Source: JBPYCR01 sp051846915
Lineage (GTDB): Bacteria; Bacillota; Bacilli; Bacillales; Amphibacillaceae
DNA length: 64,000 nucleotides
Assembly (NCBI RefSeq): GCF_051846915.1
Contig: NZ_JBPYCR010000011.1
Span: 23,426 to 87,425, forward strand
Direction: 5' to 3'
The notes beneath the pieces are model-generated. The model was not told the origin of the DNA. It was given only the letters and a program-made list of their open reading frames with translations, and did not search any database. The position numbers and the translations under genes are program-made. Below, piece by piece: positions 60,587 to 64,000 of this stretch. Numbering within the stretch: the first letter of the stretch is position 1; every line of letters starts with the position of its first letter.

Positions 60587-61414
60587 TTAAATGTTTCCAA
60601 TTGGACTCCTGCAAATCCCAATTGGAATACCCTTGTGATTAATGATTTGTTTCAGATTCACAATAGCGTTTCCTTGATACACTTGTTCCATAATATTTTC
60701 AATTACTTCGCTTGCTTGATTACCTACTTCTTGCTTCATAAGCATTTCTAGGAACCATTGGTTGATTTCTGACGGTTTGATGTTTCCAGCAATGGAAGAA
60801 AGACGGTCATAACCATGTGAAACCTTTTCCTCTAAATTAATTTCTCCACCAGCATAAAAATAAAAGTCATTTCTAGCTAGACCTTTTTTAACTCGCTCTA
60901 TTTTTTCTTTGTTACCAACACTCTTTATTCCAACCACCAAATTTATCTTACTTAATTGAATAATATTTTCTTCCGACAAATCAAATCCAGTTCTTCTTGG
61001 ATTGTTGTATAATATTGTAGGTTTATTACTAAGATGTATAATACTCTTTGTGTAAATTAATGCTTCTTCTTGTGTCGGTATAACGTAAGGTGGATATCCA
61101 AGCATTATACCTGATAATTTTGTATGACGAATTTTTTTAGCTAATTCCTCTGCCTCTTTCTGCCTTATTGAAGACACGCCAAAAATAATTTCCATATTAC
61201 TAATAAGTTCTATTTCCAGTTCTAATCTGTTTATTATTTCAATTTTTTCTTGGAGGCTTAAGCTATGTTGTTCTCCAGTAGTTCCAGAAACTAGAACTGA
61301 CTTTACCCCTTGTTTATATAGATCCTTTATATGACTTATTGTTCCTTGAATATTTAAGGATTCATCTTTATGAAATGCCGTAGGTACGGCAACATGAAAT
61401 TTTTCTGTTAACAT
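60587..61414 (-). CDS. DapA-like class I aldolase/lyase (DHDPS/NAL family)
   Basis: The 275-residue TIM-barrel member of the dihydrodipicolinate synthase/N-acetylneuraminate lyase family has Y136 in ILYNNPRRTGFDL and the Schiff-base lysine K164 in VVGIKSVGN. VSGTTGEQHSLS sits near residue 43. It makes or splits a carbon bond using pyruvate or a pyruvate-like partner. Substantial divergence from DapA makes lysine biosynthesis unlikely. It lies between yusI and yusJ, an accessory insertion with weak ribosome site (GGGG). Confidence 0.85.
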   Translation of the reverse strand: MLTEKFHVAVPTAFHKDESLNIQGTISHIKDLYKQGVKSVLVSGTTGEQHSLSLQEKIEIINRLELEIELISNMEIIFGVSSIRQKEAEELAKKIRHTKLSGIMLGYPPYVIPTQEEALIYTKSIIHLSNKPTILYNNPRRTGFDLSEENIIQLSKINLVVGIKSVGNKEKIERVKKGLARNDFYFYAGGEINLEEKVSHGYDRLSSIAGNIKPSEINQWFLEMLMKQEVGNQASEVIENIMEQVYQGNAIVNLKQIINHKGIPIGICRSPIGNI

Positions 61415-61745
61415 TTTGTTATCCCCATTTCTTTTTAATATGTTGAACTAAACTGCCTTATAATTTGAATATGTTTCTTAACAATGCCTCTCGTCTTAGC
61501 ATGAATATGTAATCGTCTTTTTTAATAATCTGGCTGGATTTGTGAACAACTTCCATTTAAATTTTATCACATATATATCTTTTTATATAATACAGAATAA
61601 CCTACTTAAACCCCACAGTCTTTGCTACGATTAGGGTTACTAGTGTTCCCAATAAAAAAGTAGTCCGTTTTGACGATTGTTGCGAAACAACACCAAAACT
61701 GAACTACTTCCTATTTCCCTCGGATCTTAAATATCAAAATTTACA
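61415..61745. other. Gap between the fadE stop and the DapA-like gene
   Basis: The right half (61653-61711) is the fadE terminator. The left half is AT-rich with no gene; it must contain the promoter of the DapA-like gene, of which TTGTTA, 16 bases, TATAAG on the minus strand is a weak candidate. Confidence 0.4.
61653..61711 (-). terminator. Terminator of fadE
   Basis: Minus strand: GAAGTAGT.CAGTTTTG pairs with CAAAAC.GACTACTT, then six T. Confidence 0.88.
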
Positions 61746-63530
61746 TTAAACAACGTATTTTTCTTCTTCAATAATAGCAGCAGCAATCTCCCGTTTTTTG
61801 GCAATTACATTGATCGGAGTATGGCGGGTCAACTTTCGTAGAGAAGATAGCATTATCCTTAAGTTATCCCCTTCTTCAACAGCAATCAAAATTTCTTTAG
61901 CCTCTGACTCTAAGCGGTTAAACGCTTCCTGCACATACACTTGTGTATAAAGGAGTTTTTGTTTACTTTTTTCCTCCCCATTTTTATTTATCGCTTTTTC
62001 CGTACGGAGTATAGCCGCCTCCATATTGTAAACTGAGGCAGTCATATTTGCGAGATTCGCCAGTATTTCCTGTTCGTCCTCAATTTTTTGCATGAATTTT
62101 TGAGCGGCAAGTCCGGCACCCAATAAAACGATTTTCTTCGCATTTTTTAATAAATATTTTTCCTGTTCCAAGGTGCCGTCCCCAACCTCTTCAGGCATCA
62201 TCATCATTAGTTCCTCTTGTAAGTGCTGTGCCTTTTCTAAGAGTGGGAGTTCGCCTTTCATCGCTTTTTTCAATAATGTTCCTGGAACTAGTAAACGGTT
62301 AATTTCATTGGTCCCTTCAAAAATCCGGTTAATTCGGGAATCACGATAAATTCGTTCCACTTCATATTCCTGCATAAAACCGTAGCCGCCATGAAGCTGC
62401 ACTGCTTCATCGGCAACATAGTCAAGTAATTCTGTTCCTGTAAATTTATTTAAAGAGCATTCAATCTGATATTCTGCAACAGCTCGGGCAATTTCACGTC
62501 CGTCCTCCAATTGTTCTGGTGTCAGCTTGCTCATTCGCTGTTCAAATAGCCCAACCGTTCGGTAGACCGCACTTTCATTGGCATATATTTCCGCTCCCAT
62601 CGTCCCAAGCTTTTCCTGTGTCAATGTAAACTTCGAGATGGGCGTATTAAATTGCTTTCGTTCATTTACATAAGCTGTAGCAAGTTCCAAGGCCCGTTTG
62701 GCTCCACCAACACTGCCGATTGCCAGCTTGTAGCGTCCAACATTTAAAATATTAAATGCAATAATATGTCCGCGTCCTTTTTCGCCGAGCAGATTTTCTA
62801 CAGGTACTTCTGCGTCTTCCAATACTAATGTTCGCGTCGATGAGCCTTTGATCCCCATTTTCTTTTCTTCAGGTCCGGTCGAAACCCCGGGAAAATCCCG
62901 CTCTACAATAAATGCTGTAAAATGTTCGCCGTCAATTTTTGCATACACAATAAACACATCGGCAAAGGCTGAATTCGTTATCCACTGCTTTTCACCGTTT
63001 AGTATATAGTGTGTACCTGCTTCGTTCAATCTGGCTGTTGCTTTTGCTCCTAGGGCATCCGATCCTGAAGACGGCTCCGTCAGCGCATAAGCTGCGATCA
63101 TTTCTCCTGTCGCCAGTTTCGGTAAATACATTTCTTTTTGCTTTTTATTTCCAAAAAACACAATAGGCAGTGTTCCGATTCCGACATGTGCACCATGAGT
63201 GAGTGAGAATGCACCGGCTCTGGAAAACTCTTCCGTAATTAATGATGAGCTGATTGTATCCAGATCCAGACCTCCATATACTTCTGGTATATCAGCACTG
63301 AGCAATCCAAGTTCTCCTGCTTTTTTCACCAATTCTACGGAATGTTCAAATTGATGGTTTTCAATTGCTTCCAATTTAGGCAACACTTCGCCGGTAATAA
63401 AGTCTTCTGTTGTTTTGGCGATCATTCGATGTTCTTCCGTGAAATCTTCCGGTGTAATCATATCGGCTGCGTCTACATCTTCTATTAAAAATGATCCGCC
63501 TTGAAACAATTTCTCTCTTGTTTCACTCAT
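61746..63530 (-). CDS. fadE: Acyl-CoA dehydrogenase YusJ (FadE)
   Basis: The 594-residue acyl-CoA dehydrogenase starts beta-oxidation of fatty acyl-CoA with FAD. ACAD signatures are AAYALTEPSSGSDALGAKAT near residue 150, WITNSAFADVFIVYAK and the C-terminal LHGGYGFMQEYEVERIYRDSRINRIFEGTNEINR, starting near residue 375, with the catalytic Glu in YEVE/FEGTNE. A C-terminal helical extension of about 170 residues is typical for YusJ. The ATG at 63530 has AAGGG nine bases upstream. In B. subtilis it lies behind fadNA; here a repeat and an IS lie upstream. Confidence 0.93.
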   Translation of the reverse strand: MSETREKLFQGGSFLIEDVDAADMITPEDFTEEHRMIAKTTEDFITGEVLPKLEAIENHQFEHSVELVKKAGELGLLSADIPEVYGGLDLDTISSSLITEEFSRAGAFSLTHGAHVGIGTLPIVFFGNKKQKEMYLPKLATGEMIAAYALTEPSSGSDALGAKATARLNEAGTHYILNGEKQWITNSAFADVFIVYAKIDGEHFTAFIVERDFPGVSTGPEEKKMGIKGSSTRTLVLEDAEVPVENLLGEKGRGHIIAFNILNVGRYKLAIGSVGGAKRALELATAYVNERKQFNTPISKFTLTQEKLGTMGAEIYANESAVYRTVGLFEQRMSKLTPEQLEDGREIARAVAEYQIECSLNKFTGTELLDYVADEAVQLHGGYGFMQEYEVERIYRDSRINRIFEGTNEINRLLVPGTLLKKAMKGELPLLEKAQHLQEELMMMMPEEVGDGTLEQEKYLLKNAKKIVLLGAGLAAQKFMQKIEDEQEILANLANMTASVYNMEAAILRTEKAINKNGEEKSKQKLLYTQVYVQEAFNRLESEAKEILIAVEEGDNLRIMLSSLRKLTRHTPINVIAKKREIAAAIIEEEKYVV

Positions 63531-63624
63531 ATTCAACAGCCCTTTCTTTTTTATTTTGCAAGGAATGATTTCTTATTCATTTCGGATATTCGGAAAATAA
63601 TGTAGAAGGATAAATTTTCTAACA

Positions 63625-63766
63625 ATATCGCTCATGGAATATACTCGCTTTTACCCGCGGGGCACAAGGCGACATCCGTTCATGCTTCACGGTGTCTTCT
63701 ATGCCGCGGGCGAGTGGTGAGCCTCCTCGTGCTACGCACTGCGGGGTCTCACCGATCTCTTTCCTC
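63625..63766. repeat. Bacillaceae intergenic repeat interrupted by an IS
   Basis: Conserved segments CTCATGGAATATACTCGC, CCGCGGGCGAGTGGTGAGCC and GCGGGGTCTCACCGATCTCT form paired arms (GGTGAGCC..GGTCTCACC). The usual ending is missing; the IS begins at the point of truncation. A divergent relative lies at 52085-52330. Confidence 0.75.
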
Positions 63767-64000
63767 GAGGCTGCTGAAAAAGTTGGCTTTATTTAAAAAA
63801 TAAAAAGGTGTAAGAAAAAAGGAGTAAATTTTCATGATTATGATCAGAAAATACTTCTTTTTTTCTATTTCACAGGTGTTTTATTCACCTATTTTTGATT
63901 TATTAACTTGGTGATCCTTTTCATATTAGCCACGAATACGGTGGCGGCTCCTTGAATTTTCATGCCAATCAGACCCGAGGAATTGGCTTTTACATACCCG
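63767..64000 (-). mobile_element. IS1182-family insertion sequence, cut by window end
   Basis: The terminal inverted repeat begins about 63767 (GAGGCTGCTGAAAAAGTT) and the 3' end of a transposase gene lies inside. It interrupts the repeat at 63625-63766 and continues beyond the window. It lies about 240 bases upstream of fadE. Confidence 0.7.
63889..64000 (-). CDS. Transposase C-terminus (IS1182 family), partial
   Basis: The last 36 residues of a transposase run from the window edge to a stop at 63889. The segment GMKIQGAATVFVANMKRITK is typical of the C-terminal helix of IS1182/IS5-superfamily DDE transposases. The catalytic domain is outside the window, so integrity cannot be judged. Confidence 0.65.
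   Translation of the reverse strand, partial: GYVKANSSGLIGMKIQGAATVFVANMKRITKLINQK

Noticed and set aside
1..64000. rRNA, tRNA and classical riboswitches
   Set aside because: None was recognised; leaders of gcvH, deoD, the NSS gene and patB show no glycine, purine, SAM or T-box consensus that I could see.

Overview
The window is a low-GC Firmicute chromosome segment, most likely from a spore-forming, sodium-dependent member of the Bacillaceae (Oceanobacillus/Virgibacillus/Lentibacillus-like). The evidence is AAGGAGG-type ribosome sites, sporulation genes (yunB, yutH, a YhcN/YlaJ lipoprotein, kapB), a sodium-dependent NSS transporter with its MetS small subunit, the sufCDSUB order typical of Firmicutes, and dispersed hairpin repeats of the Bacillaceae type. 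The genus is inferred; no rRNA or tRNA gene is present to confirm it.

The backbone follows the Bacillus subtilis gene order, interrupted by accessory blocks. 0-10 kb: a thioredoxin-fold gene, yugI, yuzA, patB, a SodC-like lipoprotein, kapB, deoD, yuiD-yuiC-yuiB-yumB-yumC. 10-18.7 kb is a decaying accessory zone: small membrane proteins, a YozG-type regulator split by a 485-bp inversion, a TetR/NAD-epimerase pair with two matching operators, a candidate type I toxin-antitoxin locus, a group II intron with a broken reverse transcriptase and a second orphan intron 3' end. 19-29 kb returns to core: yutM, yutI, a 2-hydroxyacid dehydrogenase, yutH, pgpA, yutF, a SufR-like regulator, yutE, an amidase, yutD, yutC, lytH. 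The expected lipA is missing and a repeat element sits in its place. 29-36 kb: metS/NSS operon, yunB, an HD-GYP protein, yunC-yunD-yunE.

36-53.2 kb is a catabolic island between yunE and suf, bordered on the yunE side by a decayed IS1380-like transposase start. It encodes an FAD-dependent amine/amino-acid oxidase, two complete tripartite tricarboxylate transporters (TctABC), a D-2-hydroxyacid dehydrogenase, a semialdehyde dehydrogenase and class III aminotransferase (GabD/GabT-like), a CaiE-like hexapeptide protein, a CaiB-like CoA-transferase, an M29/NicX-like metalloenzyme and an enoyl-CoA hydratase. A divergent FadR-type GntR regulator follows. Near-identical TTGT-N3-ACAA boxes sit directly after the -10 of both divergent promoters, so the island is probably one substrate-induced regulon for uptake and oxidation of an organic acid, amine or betaine of unknown identity.

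53.4-63.5 kb: sufCDSUB (with a Fur-type box upstream), yusE-yusF, gcvH, yusI, a DapA-like lyase and the acyl-CoA dehydrogenase yusJ/fadE. The window ends inside an IS1182-family element inserted into a Bacillaceae intergenic repeat.

Most unusual items: a probable sigma-B-driven C-rich small RNA (1809-1902), the inversion-split regulator, the toxin/antisense-RNA locus, an apparent ATT start codon, and the island with its twin operators.
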